Below are positions 26,233 through 36,645 of a DNA stretch of 64,000 nt, piece by piece. The translations under genes and the position numbers were made by a program. Each line of letters begins with the position of its first letter. Position 1 is the first letter of the stretch. The notes under the pieces were generated by a model. The model searched no databases and was not told the DNA's origin. It was given only the letters and a program-made list of their open reading frames with translations. The DNA is taken from positions 2,356,001 to 2,420,000 of the forward strand of contig NZ_CP119546.1 in the NCBI RefSeq assembly GCF_029277985.1. The letters run 5' to 3'. The stretch is from Providencia stuartii (lineage in GTDB: Bacteria > Pseudomonadota > Gammaproteobacteria > Enterobacterales > Enterobacteriaceae).

Positions 26233-26355
26233 GCATAAAAAAGGCACTCGCCCCCGAGTGCCTTTGGGTACAACCTACTGAATTGGTATGATTTACACCT
26301 CTTCAGCGGTTCTGGTACTTGTGCGGATTAGGTAATCAAAGGCGCTAAGTGCGGC
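26233..26355. repeat. Right direct repeat at the intact ahpF end (probable attachment site)
   Basis: Partner of 21016-21139, offset 5,216 bp. It contains the true stop codon and terminator of ahpF. The ahpF frame continues unbroken to the right of 26355, so this copy restored the gene when the element inserted. Confidence 0.85.
26237..26262 (-). terminator. ahpF terminator
   Basis: An 8-bp GC-rich stem (GGCACTCG / CGAGTGCC) followed on the minus strand by six T residues, 30 bp after the ahpF stop. Confidence 0.88.
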
Positions 26356-27873
26356 TTTCGCTCCCTCACCGGCTGAAATAATAATCTGCTTGTATGGCAC
26401 AGTTGTACAGTCACCTGCTGCAAAAATACCTTTAATATTGGTTTCGCCACGCGCATTCACTTCAATTTCCCCCATGCGATTGCGTGCAACGGTATCCCCT
26501 AACCAATTGGTATTGGGTAATAAACCAATTTGAACAAATGCACCTGCAACTTCTAATAAATGAACGCTATCATTCGTCCGATCTTTATACTCAAGACCTG
26601 TCATTTTACTACCATCACCCTTAACTTCTAATGTCTGGGCATTAAGGATAATATCGACATTTTTCAGGCTACGTACTTTATCTTGTAATACTGAGTCTGC
26701 TTTCAGTTCAGGCGCAAATTCTAATACGGTCACATGTTCAACAAGACCGGCCAAATCAATAGCTGCTTCTATACCTGAGTTACCACCACCAATCACAGCA
26801 ACACGTTTGCCTTTAAATAGTGGGCCATCGCAATGTGGGCAGAAAGTCACGCCTTTCGTGCGATATTCTTGTTCACCCGGTACCCCCATATTGCGCCAGC
26901 GAGCACCTGTCGCAATAATGATGCTGCGTGACTTCATCACGCCACCCGATGCCGTTTCAATTTGGTGTAAGCCACCTTCTTCCGCTGCTGGAATTAATTT
27001 GGTCACAGACTGACCATCAATAACATCGACACTATAGTCATCAACGTGGTTTTTCAGTGCTCCCGCGAATATCGCACCTTCTGTTTTAATCACAGAAATA
27101 TAGTTTTCGATATCAACCGTATCCATCACTTGACCACCGAAGCGCTCACCGATCACACCAGTGCGAATACCTTTACGTGCGGTATAAATCGCAGCCGATG
27201 CACCAGCAGGACCACTACCAATAACCAATACATCAAATGGTTCGCGCTCAGTTAATGCTTTAGCTGCACGTGCATCTGCATTACTGTCAACTTTATTCAC
27301 TATCTCACTTAATGTCATACGGCCTTGACCAAATTCTTTCCCATTCAGGAAAACAGCCGGCACGCCCATCACATTGCGTTGTTCTATTTCATTTTGGAAC
27401 AAAGCACCGTCAATGGCGGTATGAGTGACATTTGGGTTCAAAACTGCCATCAAGTTCAACGCTTGCACAACATCTGGGCAATTATGGCAAGATAATGAGT
27501 AATACGTCTCAAAGTGGAATTCCCCTTCAAGGGCTTTCACTTGATCTAATAATTCCTGTGCTTCTTTAGACGGGTGACCGCCAATTTGTAATAACGCAAG
27601 CACTAATGATGTAAATTCATGGCCCAACGGTGAACCAGCAAAACGCAACCCACTATCGACCCCTGGATTCGTAATTAAAAATGAGGGTATTCTTTGGCTA
27701 GCATCTTGGGTTTCACGAACAGTGATTTTGTCAGAAAGTGCAGCAATTTGATGTAACAGCTCTTTTATTTCGTTTGATTTATTGCCGCTATCTAAATTTG
27801 CAACTAACTCAACAGGTTTGGTTAATCTTTCTAAATAAGCCTTCAATTGCGCTTGCATATTGTTATCGAGCAT
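26293..27873 (-). CDS. ahpF: Alkyl hydroperoxide reductase subunit F
   Basis: Flavoprotein that passes electrons from NADH to AhpC. From the ATG at 27873 (AAGGGG ribosome site) it is 526 residues, close to E. coli AhpF. It has an N-terminal double thioredoxin fold with redox pair CHNC, a FAD Rossmann motif ([14 protein letters not shown]), a second redox pair CPHC, an NADH motif ([10 protein letters not shown]) and a C-terminal '[15 protein letters not shown]'. It lies downstream of ahpC, as usual. Its last ~21 codons lie in a duplicated segment, so the current 3' end may be prophage-derived. Confidence 0.96.
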   Translation of the reverse strand: MLDNNMQAQLKAYLERLTKPVELVANLDSGNKSNEIKELLHQIAALSDKITVRETQDASQRIPSFLITNPGVDSGLRFAGSPLGHEFTSLVLALLQIGGHPSKEAQELLDQVKALEGEFHFETYYSLSCHNCPDVVQALNLMAVLNPNVTHTAIDGALFQNEIEQRNVMGVPAVFLNGKEFGQGRMTLSEIVNKVDSNADARAAKALTEREPFDVLVIGSGPAGASAAIYTARKGIRTGVIGERFGGQVMDTVDIENYISVIKTEGAIFAGALKNHVDDYSVDVIDGQSVTKLIPAAEEGGLHQIETASGGVMKSRSIIIATGARWRNMGVPGEQEYRTKGVTFCPHCDGPLFKGKRVAVIGGGNSGIEAAIDLAGLVEHVTVLEFAPELKADSVLQDKVRSLKNVDIILNAQTLEVKGDGSKMTGLEYKDRTNDSVHLLEVAGAFVQIGLLPNTNWLGDTVARNRMGEIEVNARGETNIKGIFAAGDCTTVPYKQIIISAGEGAKAALSAFDYLIRTSTRTAEEV

Positions 27874-27952
27874 ATGATCCCCTTGGTCATAAAATCGGGT
27901 GCATAGCACCCGATAACATCAGTCTATTTTTGCTTTCGAGATAAAATTCGAA

Positions 27953-28516
27953 TTAGATTTTACCAACTAGGTCTAAAGATGGAGACAGCGTTGCTTCACC
28001 TTCTTTCCATTTTGCAGGACATACTTCACCTGGGTGGCTTGCAACATACTGTGCTGCTTTAACTTTACGTAGCAAGTCAGACGCGTCACGACCAATACCT
28101 TCAGCTGTGATTTCGATAGCTTGAATGATACCTTGTGGGTCAACAACGAATGTACCACGGTCAGCTAGGCCTTCTGCTTCACGCATATTTTCAAAATTGC
28201 GAGTCAGCGCACCTGTTGGGTCACCAATCATGGTGTATTTAATTTTACGAATAGTATCTGAACTTTCGTGCCATGCTTTGTGAGTAAAATGGGTGTCTGT
28301 TGAAACAGAATAGATTTCAACGCCCATTTTTTGGAACTCTTCATAATGGTCAGCAATATCACCAAGCTCAGTTGGGCAAACGAAAGTAAAGTCAGCTGGA
28401 TAGAAGAAGAAAACACTCCATTTTCCTGCTACGTCTTTTTCAGTGACTTCAATGAATTTACCGTCTTTAAATGCTTGGTTTTTAAATGGTTTGATTTGAG
28501 TATTAATTAAAGACAT
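27953..28516 (-). CDS. ahpC: Alkyl hydroperoxide reductase subunit C (peroxiredoxin)
   Basis: 187-residue typical 2-Cys peroxiredoxin, the same length as E. coli AhpC. The peroxidatic Cys is in [14 protein letters not shown] and the resolving Cys in [12 protein letters not shown]. It reduces organic peroxides and H2O2 in the cytosol and is recycled by AhpF, encoded about 80 bp downstream. An OxyR-like sequence lies in the upstream region. Confidence 0.96.
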   Translation of the reverse strand: MSLINTQIKPFKNQAFKDGKFIEVTEKDVAGKWSVFFFYPADFTFVCPTELGDIADHYEEFQKMGVEIYSVSTDTHFTHKAWHESSDTIRKIKYTMIGDPTGALTRNFENMREAEGLADRGTFVVDPQGIIQAIEITAEGIGRDASDLLRKVKAAQYVASHPGEVCPAKWKEGEATLSPSLDLVGKI

Positions 28517-28595
28517 TTTCTATTCTCCTGTTTGGTTGCTTATTAAGTTACTGGTTTTCAGACTTTTTTTCCAATCAGTTAATACTATCGATTTG

Positions 28596-28639
28596 ATAGG
28601 CAACACCTAATGATGGGATTAATATTAATAGATAATACA
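28596..28639 (-). promoter_or_regulatory. Possible OxyR site upstream of ahpC
   Basis: The segment contains ATAG-N7-CTA (28596-28609), then a partial second ATTAAT...AATAG half, in the spacing used by OxyR (ATAG-N7-CTAT repeated). ahpCF is an OxyR target in enterobacteria, which supports the reading, but the second half is weak. Confidence 0.4.
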
Positions 28640-28699
28640 TTACAACGCTTACTAAACAATTCAGCAAGCGTTTTTTGACAGTGTTGTAACAATAAAGCA

Positions 28700-29827
28700 C
28701 TATGCCATCGTTGCTATCGTTTTACGAAAACGCAACAAGGCAAATGAAAAGAAGACAATACCTATAATTAACAACACGATAAACTGTGGCCACACAATCT
28801 GGAATCCTGCTCCACGATATAAAATCGCCTGGGCAAGGCTGACAAAGTGAGTTGTTGGCATTGTTAACATAATGTCTTGAACTAGCTGAGGCATACTTTC
28901 ACGAGCCGTCATTCCTCCGGAAAGCATATTTAATGGTAATAACACAAGGATCATTAATAGCCCGAATTGAGGCATAGAACGTGCTAACGTTCCCATAAAA
29001 ATACCGATTGATGTAGTCGCGAACAAACTAAGCGCCACACCGCCCATAAATAGCAAAATAGAGCCTTCTATCGGAACTTGTAATAATGTTTTCACCACCA
29101 GCAATAATGAAACACCAGAAGCGACAAGTACCACTAGCCCCATCGACCAAATTTTAGACAGCATAATTTCAAACGGTGTTAATGGCATAACCATTAAATG
29201 TTCAACGGTTCCATGCTCTCTCTCGCGAATTAAAGCCGCGCCAGTAAGGACAATCGATAACATAGTGATGTTATTGATAATTGCCATTACTGAACCAAAC
29301 CACGATTGAGTTAAGTTAGGGTTAAAACGCATACGAACTTCCAGATCAACTGGTAAGCTGGCATTACTACGATATTTAGCTAAGAATTCATTCACTTCAC
29401 CTAATGTGATGTTTTGAATATAACTATTTCCCAAAAATGCTTGGCTCATACGCGTTGCATCGATATTAACTTGAATCTCCGGATGACGACCTGCGAGTAC
29501 ATCTCTTTGAAAATTTGGAGGAATATCTAAAGCAAAGGTATAGGTTCCTCTATCAAGCAGGCCATCAATCTGTTCCGGTGTTACATCCGCTGGAGGGTTA
29601 AAATAAGGTGCATAAAAACTATTGATAATGCGATTTGATAATTGTGATTTATCCTGATCAGCAATCGCTATTGGTGCATTATGCAATGACCCTGGTGTTA
29701 CTGTTGCAGATGAGTAAATCGACACCGTAAAAGCAAAGACAATCAATGCTAACATCGCTTTATCTCGCCCTAAACTGCGAAGTTCTTTGACTCCCAAATG
29801 AAATATATTTAGTAACTTACGCATCAT
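28700..29827 (-). CDS. yhhJ: ABC transporter permease YhhJ
   Basis: 375-residue inner-membrane permease of the ABC-2 type: one N-terminal membrane segment, a large periplasmic loop (about 45-175), and five C-terminal segments. 'REREHGTVEHLMVMPLTP' is the characteristic cytoplasmic motif. It forms an operon with rbbA (3-bp gap) and yhiI, and should pair with the permease half of RbbA. The ATG at 29827 is directly followed by another ATG; either may be used. Confidence 0.9.
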   Translation of the reverse strand: MMRKLLNIFHLGVKELRSLGRDKAMLALIVFAFTVSIYSSATVTPGSLHNAPIAIADQDKSQLSNRIINSFYAPYFNPPADVTPEQIDGLLDRGTYTFALDIPPNFQRDVLAGRHPEIQVNIDATRMSQAFLGNSYIQNITLGEVNEFLAKYRSNASLPVDLEVRMRFNPNLTQSWFGSVMAIINNITMLSIVLTGAALIREREHGTVEHLMVMPLTPFEIMLSKIWSMGLVVLVASGVSLLLVVKTLLQVPIEGSILLFMGGVALSLFATTSIGIFMGTLARSMPQFGLLMILVLLPLNMLSGGMTARESMPQLVQDIMLTMPTTHFVSLAQAILYRGAGFQIVWPQFIVLLIIGIVFFSFALLRFRKTIATMA

Positions 29828-29830
29828 TGG

Positions 29831-32587
29831 TTAGGACTCCTGTTTTTTCAGGAAAATAACACTGAGGCCGATCACTATTGGAATAGTGATCAATAAAGGA
29901 ATAAATGAAGCCTGTAAGTCAAACAAGTTCAGCCCTTTCGAGAAAGTCCCTCGTGTTATTGTCAAAAAATGAGATGTTGGATACACCATACCTACCCAGC
30001 GTCCAATACCTTCAAGCGATGATACAGGATCAATCATGCCTGAAAATTGTGTTGCGGGAATGAGCGTAATAATGGCGGTACCAAAGATAGCGGCAATTTG
30101 GCTCTTCATAAAACAGGAGATCAGCAACCCCATACCCGTTGCAATTGTTATATAAAGAAAAGCGGCCAGCGTTAAAGTGAGAAAACTGCCTTTAAAACTC
30201 ACCCCAAAAACAAATACGCTCAATGCACATAACATCAGAAAGTTAAACATCCCCAATAAAATATAAGGGAGCTGTTTACCCAATAAAAATTCCAATTTGG
30301 TGATCGGGGTGACATAAAGATTAATCATCGACCCCAATTCTTTCTCACGTACGACACTCAACGCACTGAGCATAGCTGGGATCATCATCAGCAATAATGG
30401 AATCACTGCTGGGACAATCGCAGGTAAGCTTTTAACATCAGGGTTATAGCGATAACGGGTTTGAATATCGATAACTGGCATACCGACTACCCCAGCAGGT
30501 TGTTTGGCCGCCATCGTACTTAACCACGCTAAATGCATCGCCTGTACATACCCACGAACAGTCTCAGCACGGTTAGGCATAGCACCATCAACCCATACAC
30601 CGATTTTCACTGAGTGCCCTTTTGCGATATCTCGTGCAAAATTGGGAGGAATTTCAATAGCCACAGAGACTTTGCCGCTACGTAACGCGGTTTCCAATTC
30701 ATCGTAATCTTGAAGTGGAGGCTGTTCGATAAAGTAACGTGAGCCCGCAAGATTTAGCGTATAGCCTTGGCTTAATCCTGTTTGGTCACGGTCGAGTACT
30801 GAGAAACGTAAATTTTCCACGTCCATACTGATCCCATACCCCATAATAAACATCAGGATCACCGTACCAAGTAACGCCAGTGTCGAACGAACAGGGTCGC
30901 GTCTTAATTCCATGCCTTCGCGAATACTATAGCTAAACAATCGACGCAAACTAAAACGGCTTTTCAGTGCTTCATCAGCCTGTTTTTTAAGCTCAGGGTC
31001 AACATGAAATTCGGGTGCAGTATCCTTAGTTGCCCCCGCTTCCCCTACAGCATCTTGCAAGTAAGCAATAAAAGTTTCTTCCAGTGTTGTTAATTGACGT
31101 TTTTTAATAAGGTTAGCAGGCGTATCACAATCCAGAACTTTCCCTGCATGCATTAATGAAATACGGTCACAACGCTCCGCTTCATTCATAAAGTGAGTGG
31201 AAATAAAAATAGTGACACCGTCACGTCTAGACAGATCAACCATTAAATTCCAGAACATATCTCGAGCGACAGGGTCAACACCAGACGTCGGTTCATCAAG
31301 TATCAGCATTTCTGGACGATGAATAACAGCAACAGCGAGTGATAATCGCTGGCGAATACCCAGCGGTAAATCATCAGGCATTGTGTCTCGCACTTCATCT
31401 AAATCAAATCGCTGACACATTTCATCAATACGTTGCTGAATTTGCTCATCGGGAATATGGAATAATTTAGCGTGCAATACTAAGTTTTGTTCAACACTTA
31501 GTTCACTATAGAGAGAGAAAGCCTGTGACATATAGCCAACACGTTTACGTGTTTCAATGTCTTTCGGGTCAATCTCTTGCCCAAATAGCCACGCTTGCCC
31601 TTCACTTGCTTGTAGTAAGCCAGTCAACATTTTCATCGTCGTTGACTTACCACAACCGTTTGATCCTAAAAAGCCAAATATCTCACCTTTAGGGATTTTA
31701 AAGTTAACGTGGTCCACCGCAACAAATTGCCCAAAACGCATCGTTAAGTCTTGTGCTTCGATTGCGATGACATCGTCATCAGAGGTGTCACGAGGCGGAA
31801 TCACAACCTTTTTATGGCCTTGACGCTTCTCTTCTGGCAATAACGCAATGAATGCGGCCTCAAGGTCATCGCATTGAGTTTGTGATTTCAGCTCAGTCGC
31901 GTGTCCTGTCGCCATGACTTTCCCATCATCCATTGCAACAAGCCAATCAAAACGCTCAGCTTCTTCCATATACGCTGTCGCGACTAACACACTCATATTC
32001 GTTTGTCGTTCACGAATACGTTCAATGAGATCCCAAAATTGCGCACGCGATAATGGGTCAACGCCAGTTGTCGGCTCATCAAGGATCAGTAAGTCGGGGT
32101 CATGAATTAATGCACAGCACAACCCTAACTTTTGTTTCATACCACCTGACAGTTTCCCTGCCGGTCGATCTTTAAAAGGAGCTAGCCCAGTACTTTCTAG
32201 TAGGTCATTAATACGGTATTGTCGCTCTTCTTTTGATTGACCAAATAGACGACCAAAAAAATCGACGTTTTCATAAACCGACAGAGTATGGTACAAGTTT
32301 TTCCCCAAACCTTGTGGCATATAAGCAATTTTGGGGCACACTTCTCGGCGATGCTCTTTGTCCGCCATGTCACCACCAAGTACCATCACTTTGCCTTGTT
32401 GGATCTCTCTTGCCCCAGCAATTAATGAAATTAAACTTGATTTTCCAACCCCATCAGGACCAATTAACCCAACCATTTTTCTAGCAGGAATTGATAAGGT
32501 AATGTCATCCAATGCACAATTATCACCGTAATGCTGGCTGACATGGCTTAAATCTACTATCACATCATCCATCAAATTATGGGTCAT
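29831..32587 (-). CDS. rbbA: ABC ATPase-permease fusion RbbA
   Basis: 918 residues with two ATPase domains and a C-terminal ABC-2 permease. ATPase 1 has Walker [10 protein letters not shown] and [10 protein letters not shown]; ATPase 2 has GSNGCGKST, and its signature is the degenerate [10 protein letters not shown]. After about residue 550 come a membrane segment, a periplasmic loop and a membrane cluster with '[16 protein letters not shown]'. E. coli RbbA (911 aa) was reported as a ribosome-bound ATPase, but the yhiI/yhhJ context and the permease domain indicate an exporter. Its ATG overlaps the yhiI stop by 4 bp. Confidence 0.93.
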   Translation of the reverse strand: MTHNLMDDVIVDLSHVSQHYGDNCALDDITLSIPARKMVGLIGPDGVGKSSLISLIAGAREIQQGKVMVLGGDMADKEHRREVCPKIAYMPQGLGKNLYHTLSVYENVDFFGRLFGQSKEERQYRINDLLESTGLAPFKDRPAGKLSGGMKQKLGLCCALIHDPDLLILDEPTTGVDPLSRAQFWDLIERIRERQTNMSVLVATAYMEEAERFDWLVAMDDGKVMATGHATELKSQTQCDDLEAAFIALLPEEKRQGHKKVVIPPRDTSDDDVIAIEAQDLTMRFGQFVAVDHVNFKIPKGEIFGFLGSNGCGKSTTMKMLTGLLQASEGQAWLFGQEIDPKDIETRKRVGYMSQAFSLYSELSVEQNLVLHAKLFHIPDEQIQQRIDEMCQRFDLDEVRDTMPDDLPLGIRQRLSLAVAVIHRPEMLILDEPTSGVDPVARDMFWNLMVDLSRRDGVTIFISTHFMNEAERCDRISLMHAGKVLDCDTPANLIKKRQLTTLEETFIAYLQDAVGEAGATKDTAPEFHVDPELKKQADEALKSRFSLRRLFSYSIREGMELRRDPVRSTLALLGTVILMFIMGYGISMDVENLRFSVLDRDQTGLSQGYTLNLAGSRYFIEQPPLQDYDELETALRSGKVSVAIEIPPNFARDIAKGHSVKIGVWVDGAMPNRAETVRGYVQAMHLAWLSTMAAKQPAGVVGMPVIDIQTRYRYNPDVKSLPAIVPAVIPLLLMMIPAMLSALSVVREKELGSMINLYVTPITKLEFLLGKQLPYILLGMFNFLMLCALSVFVFGVSFKGSFLTLTLAAFLYITIATGMGLLISCFMKSQIAAIFGTAIITLIPATQFSGMIDPVSSLEGIGRWVGMVYPTSHFLTITRGTFSKGLNLFDLQASFIPLLITIPIVIGLSVIFLKKQES

Positions 32588-33654
32588 TGTGGTAATCTCA
32601 CCTCTAGGTCAGTTGGCCATTGTGCATCCGCATCTAAACGTACATAAGCTTTACCAGGTAAGCCTGTTTTGACATATTCGAGATGTTTTTCCAGTAATTC
32701 TGGAGAAATTCGCGCACGAACACGGAACATTAATTTCAAACGTTCATTCTGTGTTTCAACGGTTTTTGGCGTGAATTGCGCGACACTTGCAACAAAAGTT
32801 GCTTTCGCGGGAATAACAATATTGGGAGCCGCGTCTAATACAATATGAACATCACTACCTAATGCAACTTTTCCGGCATCTTCAGTCGGTAAGAAGAAGG
32901 TCATATAGACATCACTGAGGTCAACCATATTCAATACTCTACCCCCAGCCCCTAATACTTCTCCCGGCTCAGCTACGCGATATTGAATACGTCCATTTCG
33001 TGGTGCTTTAAGTACACTATCATCTAAGTCAGCAATAATACGTCTTTCCGTTGCTGTCGCTGCATCAACACGCGTTTTAGCCTGTACAACACCTGCTTTT
33101 GCTGAATCAATAGCGGCTATTGAGGCGGCAACTTGTGCTTTAGCGGCTTGTAGTGCTGCTCTTGCCCCCTGAACCTGAGCAGTGTCATCATCCACTTGTT
33201 GCTGAGAAACGGCTTTCGTTTTTACTAATGCACGAGAGCGATTAAGCCGTTTTTGGGCCGCATCAAGTTCTGCTTCTCGTTGACGAACAACAGCCTGCGC
33301 GGCTAATTTTTCACTTTCCCTCTGAACTAAGCCCGACTCAGCAGTTGATACATTACTAATTGCTTGGCGCAATTGCGCTTGCACTTCATGAAGCTGCTCT
33401 TGTAGCGCCCGAGTATCCATTTTGGCAAGAACTTGGCCTTCCTTGACAAAATCCCCTTCTCTCACAGTAATAGAATCTATACGCCCAGCCGTTTTCGTCG
33501 CGATATCAATTTCTGTTGCTTCAATACGACCGTTACTTTCCGCGAATCCAGCAGGTAGATTATTCGAATTCACGCTCCAATAATAAAAACCACCGGCAGC
33601 AATAATTAAAATAATAACAACATAAAATATGATCTTTTGTTTATTTATTTTCAT
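32584..33654 (-). CDS. yhiI: HlyD-family membrane-fusion protein YhiI
   Basis: 356-residue periplasmic adaptor: an N-terminal membrane anchor (residues about 8-27), a lipoyl half '[20 protein letters not shown]', a long Ala/Gln-rich coiled-coil hairpin (about 85-200), the second lipoyl half '[17 protein letters not shown]', and a beta-barrel. It heads the operon with rbbA and yhhJ and probably links the exporter to an outer-membrane channel encoded elsewhere. Confidence 0.92.
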   Translation of the reverse strand: MKINKQKIIFYVVIILIIAAGGFYYWSVNSNNLPAGFAESNGRIEATEIDIATKTAGRIDSITVREGDFVKEGQVLAKMDTRALQEQLHEVQAQLRQAISNVSTAESGLVQRESEKLAAQAVVRQREAELDAAQKRLNRSRALVKTKAVSQQQVDDDTAQVQGARAALQAAKAQVAASIAAIDSAKAGVVQAKTRVDAATATERRIIADLDDSVLKAPRNGRIQYRVAEPGEVLGAGGRVLNMVDLSDVYMTFFLPTEDAGKVALGSDVHIVLDAAPNIVIPAKATFVASVAQFTPKTVETQNERLKLMFRVRARISPELLEKHLEYVKTGLPGKAYVRLDADAQWPTDLEVRLPQ

Positions 33655-33961
33655 ACCATCCCTTCTTTTTTCTTTATGTGAAAGAAAATAGCTAATTTAA
33701 ATTTCAGTATTACCCATGTTGTCTAATCACAGCAAAAAATAGTAAAACCAAGAAAATAAAAATGTTGATGGCTATTTTTATTTTAACATATTGACGCAAC
33801 ACTCCTTTTTGGACTTACTTATTTGTACATTCGCTATCCCTTTAATTTAATTCTATTTTATCCTTATTCGCCTTAAGTAAAATAGCACATATATCACAAA
33901 ATACCATATTCAAAAATTAAAAAGACTTTCTTGGCACTTATTGCTTAAAATTTATTTAGCA
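33655..33961. promoter_or_regulatory. Upstream region of the yhiI operon, about 307 bp
   Basis: AT-rich DNA with no ORF. It should contain the promoter for yhiI-rbbA-yhhJ. No regulator-binding repeat was recognised. Confidence 0.35.
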
Positions 33962-34006
33962 ACAAAAAAACAATGCTAACAATAAATCTTGCTAGCATTG
34001 TTTTGT
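33962..34006 (-). terminator. Terminator of the acetyltransferase gene
   Basis: A 10-bp stem (AACAATGCTA / TAGCATTGTT), followed on the minus strand by a T run, 25-60 bp after the stop at 34030. Confidence 0.8.
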
Positions 34007-34029
34007 TATAAAATTAACTTTTGATGTAA

Positions 34030-34506
34030 TTAATTTATAAATTTAGCAATCGCTTTTTCATCCAGTCGATAGCGTACCCATTCATCTTGTGGTTCCGCTC
34101 CAATACTTTTATAAAAATCAATTGCAGGTTGATTCCAATCTAAAACACTCCATTCTAAACGCTGGCATTTTCTTTCACTGGCAATCATTGCGATATGTTT
34201 TAATAATTTTTTACCTGCACCTGCCCCGCGATAATCCGGAGAGACATATAAATCTTCTAAGTAGATACCATTATTCCCTAACCAAGTCGAATAACTGGAA
34301 AAAAAGACCGCATAACCCGCTGGTTTACCATCTACATAGCAAATTAAAGCCTCTGTATTTGAATTTTCACCAAATAATGAGTTTTCTATATCGGTAACTG
34401 AGGCTTTAACTTCATGACGTGCTTTTTCATATTCTGCTAGTTCGATGATCATTTCCAAAATCAAATTAGCATCTTTCATTGTGGCTGGTTTTATTTCTAC
34501 ATTCAT
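34030..34506 (-). CDS. GNAT acetyltransferase, diamine acetyltransferase-like
   Basis: From the ATG at 34506 (AGGAAAC ribosome site) the product is 158 residues, the normal size for SAT-like enzymes. 'YLEDLYVSPDYRGAGAGKKL' carries the acetyl-CoA loop, and 'CQRLEWSVLDWNQPAIDFYK' the C-terminal substrate region, both typical of spermidine/spermine or thialysine acetyltransferases. The upstream frame to 34569 lacks a ribosome site. Polyamine acetylation is likely but not proved. Confidence 0.85.
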   Translation of the reverse strand: MNVEIKPATMKDANLILEMIIELAEYEKARHEVKASVTDIENSLFGENSNTEALICYVDGKPAGYAVFFSSYSTWLGNNGIYLEDLYVSPDYRGAGAGKKLLKHIAMIASERKCQRLEWSVLDWNQPAIDFYKSIGAEPQDEWVRYRLDEKAIAKFIN

Positions 34507-34646
34507 TTTGGTGTTTCCTATATGTTTACGCCTTGATTTTACTCTAAAATTATTACTCACCACAGCCACTAACAGTTTTATTCATGACACTTTTAATGCC
34601 ATTAGAATCATTTATAACAATACCTAAACATAATGCATCATTGTGA

Positions 34647-34676
34647 TTGATTGATAATGGCTAGGCTTGTTATGAT
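34647..34676 (+). promoter_or_regulatory. Probable promoter of the leader/ABC-F transcript
   Basis: TTGATT (34647-34652), an 18-bp spacer and TATGAT (34671-34676). A start near 34683 would give an RNA leader of about 215 nt before the ABC-F gene. Confidence 0.5.
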
Positions 34677-34714
34677 GACGACATTGTTCAACACTAGAAA
34701 AAAGGAGGCTTATT

Positions 34715-34798
34715 ATGACGTTGTGTGATCTTATTGATTATTCACACTTCTTTGGTAATCGCCAAAGCTCAGGCTTTCACAGTGAAATACTGCGATAA
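34715..34798 (+). CDS. Probable 27-residue leader peptide upstream of the ABC-F gene
   Basis: ATG at 34715 with an excellent ribosome site (AAGGAGG, 6 bp away), much stronger than that of the main gene. It encodes MTLCDLIDYSHFFGNRQSSG and seven more residues, ending at TAA 34796-34798, 100 bp before the ABC-F start. No known peptide is recognised. The frame overlaps several RNA stem arms (34750-34767 and 34767-34774), as in ribosome-sensing attenuators that control antibiotic-resistance ABC-F genes. Confidence 0.62.
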   Translation: MTLCDLIDYSHFFGNRQSSGFHSEILR

Positions 34799-34898
34799 CC
34801 CTGCCTGAGCGAAGCTCCCAAAAGATATCTTCCTCAGCTTACTGGGTTGTCGTCCTGACTATACCCTGGCATTGCTATGCCTAAAATTTGAGTAAGCT
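34750..34898 (+). promoter_or_regulatory. Candidate translational attenuator of the ABC-F gene
   Basis: Three perfect inverted repeats follow one another: CTTTGG/CCAAAG (34750-34767, inside the leader ORF), GCTCAGGC/GCCTGAGC (34767-34774 with 34803-34810, across the leader stop), and AGCTTACT/AGTAAGCT (34836-34843 with 34891-34898). The last arm touches the ABC-F ATG at 34899 and includes its weak GAG ribosome site. A competing AAGCT/AGCTT pair (34812-34816 with 34836-34840) could release it. This reads as a stall-controlled switch; folding has not been computed. Confidence 0.5.
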
Positions 34899-36644
34899 AT
34901 GAGCACATTATTATCTGTAAAATCATTAAACTATGATACTTCTACCACCTCTTTATTGAGTGACATTACCTTTACGCTACAACGCGGCGATCGCATTGGT
35001 CTTATTGGCCATAACGGCAGTGGCAAAAGTACATTATTGAAGCTTTTGACCGGCCAGTTATCGCCTAACAGTGGCAGCATTACTTATGCTAATCAGTGTA
35101 TTACCGCTTATATTGAACAGCATCTGCCTGAAGAAGTCGCACAATTGTGTTTAATCGATGCAATCATGCAACAACTCCCAGTTGCAGAGCGCCTATCCGA
35201 ACGTTGGCGAGCAGAAGTTTTGCTAGCTGATTTAGGATTCACTGAGATGCAATGGACACAAAAAGCCAATCAAATTAGTGGCGGGCAGCATACTCGATTA
35301 CTGTTAGGTAGAGCATTAATTCAGCAACCGGATCTCATGCTATTGGATGAGCCAAGTAACCACCTTGATCTCCCCACACTGATTTGGTTAGGTAACTTTT
35401 TACAACAGTGGAAAGGCAGCTTTGTTTTAGTCTCTCACGACCAGGATCTACTTGATAAAGTGACTAACTGCACATGGATATTGCGAGATAAAACGTTACA
35501 TTTCTTCCGGCTTCCATGCTCATCTGCACGTCAGTTACTGAATCAAAAAGACCTTGCTGATGAAAAACGTCACCAAGCAGAACAAAAAGAGATCGATCGC
35601 ATTGCAGTGAGTGCCAAGCGTTTGGCTATATGGGGTCAAGTTTATGATAACGAAGACCTTTCTCGTAAAGCAAAGCAGATGGAAAAACATATTGATAGGC
35701 TTAAAGACGCCCAAACCGAGCTAACTGACGGCTATCAATGGACATTGGCGCTAAATGGTAAATCAATCCCTGCGGATAGAGTGCTGGAATTAGATCATGC
35801 CAACATTAAGACTCCTGATGAGAAGTTGCTTTTCACTACAGGTTTTCATCAGGTCAAGAGTGGTGATCGTATTGCCATTATTGGTGCGAATGGTTGCGGT
35901 AAATCCACTTTATTACGTTTATTATGGCAACGTTTTAAAGCGGATGAGCGATACAGTGACCAATTAACGTTTCATCCATCTATCAATGCAGGTTATTACG
36001 ACCAACAGCTTGAGCAACTCAATGATAATGACAGTTTATCTGATGCCTTACGACCTTTTGCTAGCTTAGTTGATGAACAACGCAAAATGGCATTAATTGG
36101 TGCAGGTTTTCCTTATGCACGCCACCAACAAAAAGTAGCCACACTGAGTGGGGGTGAACGAGCACGGTTGCTATTTATTGGCTTGAGTTTGGCTCAATAT
36201 GAGCTGGTGATGCTAGATGAACCCACGAACCACCTTGATCTTGAAGGTAAGGAAGCACTGAGTGAGCAAATTGCACAATTTGCAGGCGCATTGCTCGTGG
36301 TTAGCCATGATAAATGGTTAATTGAAACAAGCTGCCAGCGTTTTTGGTATATCAATAATCATCGATTAGAAGAGTATCTTGACGTCGAGGAGGTTTACCA
36401 ACAAATCGAACAACAATCACATTTGCAACATAACGACACGATGAACCAAAGAGCTGTTTCACCCGCGATAAATGAGACAGTCTCCCAATCGACCGCTTAT
36501 GAAGATGAATTGTTGGAAAAGTTACTGTTACTTGAGGAAAAGCTGCAAGCTGACAAACAACGTAAGTTGGCCCATCAAAAGCCACAGCTCCAGCAACAAT
36601 GGATGGATGAAATAGAAAAAATACAGGCACGACTCAACTTGTAA
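34899..36644 (+). CDS. ABC-F family ATPase
   Basis: 581 residues, two ABC domains and no membrane segment, so an ABC-F ribosome-acting type. Domain 1: Walker A GHNGSGKST, signature ISGGQHTRL, Walker B 'LMLLDEPSNHLD'. A charged linker lies at about 195-270. Domain 2: GANGCGKST, LSGGERARL, LDEPTNHLD. A C-terminal coiled coil (about 545-580) follows. It is not clearly Uup, YheS, EttA or YbiT. The leader upstream makes an antibiotic-inducible ribosome-protection role worth considering. The start follows a weak ribosome site. Confidence 0.85.
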   Translation: MSTLLSVKSLNYDTSTTSLLSDITFTLQRGDRIGLIGHNGSGKSTLLKLLTGQLSPNSGSITYANQCITAYIEQHLPEEVAQLCLIDAIMQQLPVAERLSERWRAEVLLADLGFTEMQWTQKANQISGGQHTRLLLGRALIQQPDLMLLDEPSNHLDLPTLIWLGNFLQQWKGSFVLVSHDQDLLDKVTNCTWILRDKTLHFFRLPCSSARQLLNQKDLADEKRHQAEQKEIDRIAVSAKRLAIWGQVYDNEDLSRKAKQMEKHIDRLKDAQTELTDGYQWTLALNGKSIPADRVLELDHANIKTPDEKLLFTTGFHQVKSGDRIAIIGANGCGKSTLLRLLWQRFKADERYSDQLTFHPSINAGYYDQQLEQLNDNDSLSDALRPFASLVDEQRKMALIGAGFPYARHQQKVATLSGGERARLLFIGLSLAQYELVMLDEPTNHLDLEGKEALSEQIAQFAGALLVVSHDKWLIETSCQRFWYINNHRLEEYLDVEEVYQQIEQQSHLQHNDTMNQRAVSPAINETVSQSTAYEDELLEKLLLLEEKLQADKQRKLAHQKPQLQQQWMDEIEKIQARLNL

Positions 36645-36645
36645 T

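Larger units (their letters stand above)
21016..26355. mobile_element. Defective P2-like prophage island at the ahpF 3' end
   Basis: A 5.2-kb, AT-rich segment between the two ahpF-end repeats. It holds, left to right, a 78-aa ORF, a PLD protein, an ogr late activator, a membrane protein on the opposite strand, the C-terminal part of tail protein gpD and an HNH endonuclease. In P2, gpD is followed by ogr and then the attachment site, which is the order seen here reading leftwards. All capsid, replication and integrase genes are missing, so it is an immobile remnant that kept cargo. The left and right limits come from the repeats. Confidence 0.82.

Noticed and set aside
21016..26355. The ahpF repeats as target-site duplication of a transposon
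   Set aside because: A 113-bp repeat containing a gene end is far too long for a target duplication, and no transposase or terminal inverted repeats were found.
29831..32587. rbbA as two separate genes (ATPase and permease)
   Set aside because: The frame is continuous and its length matches the known fused RbbA.
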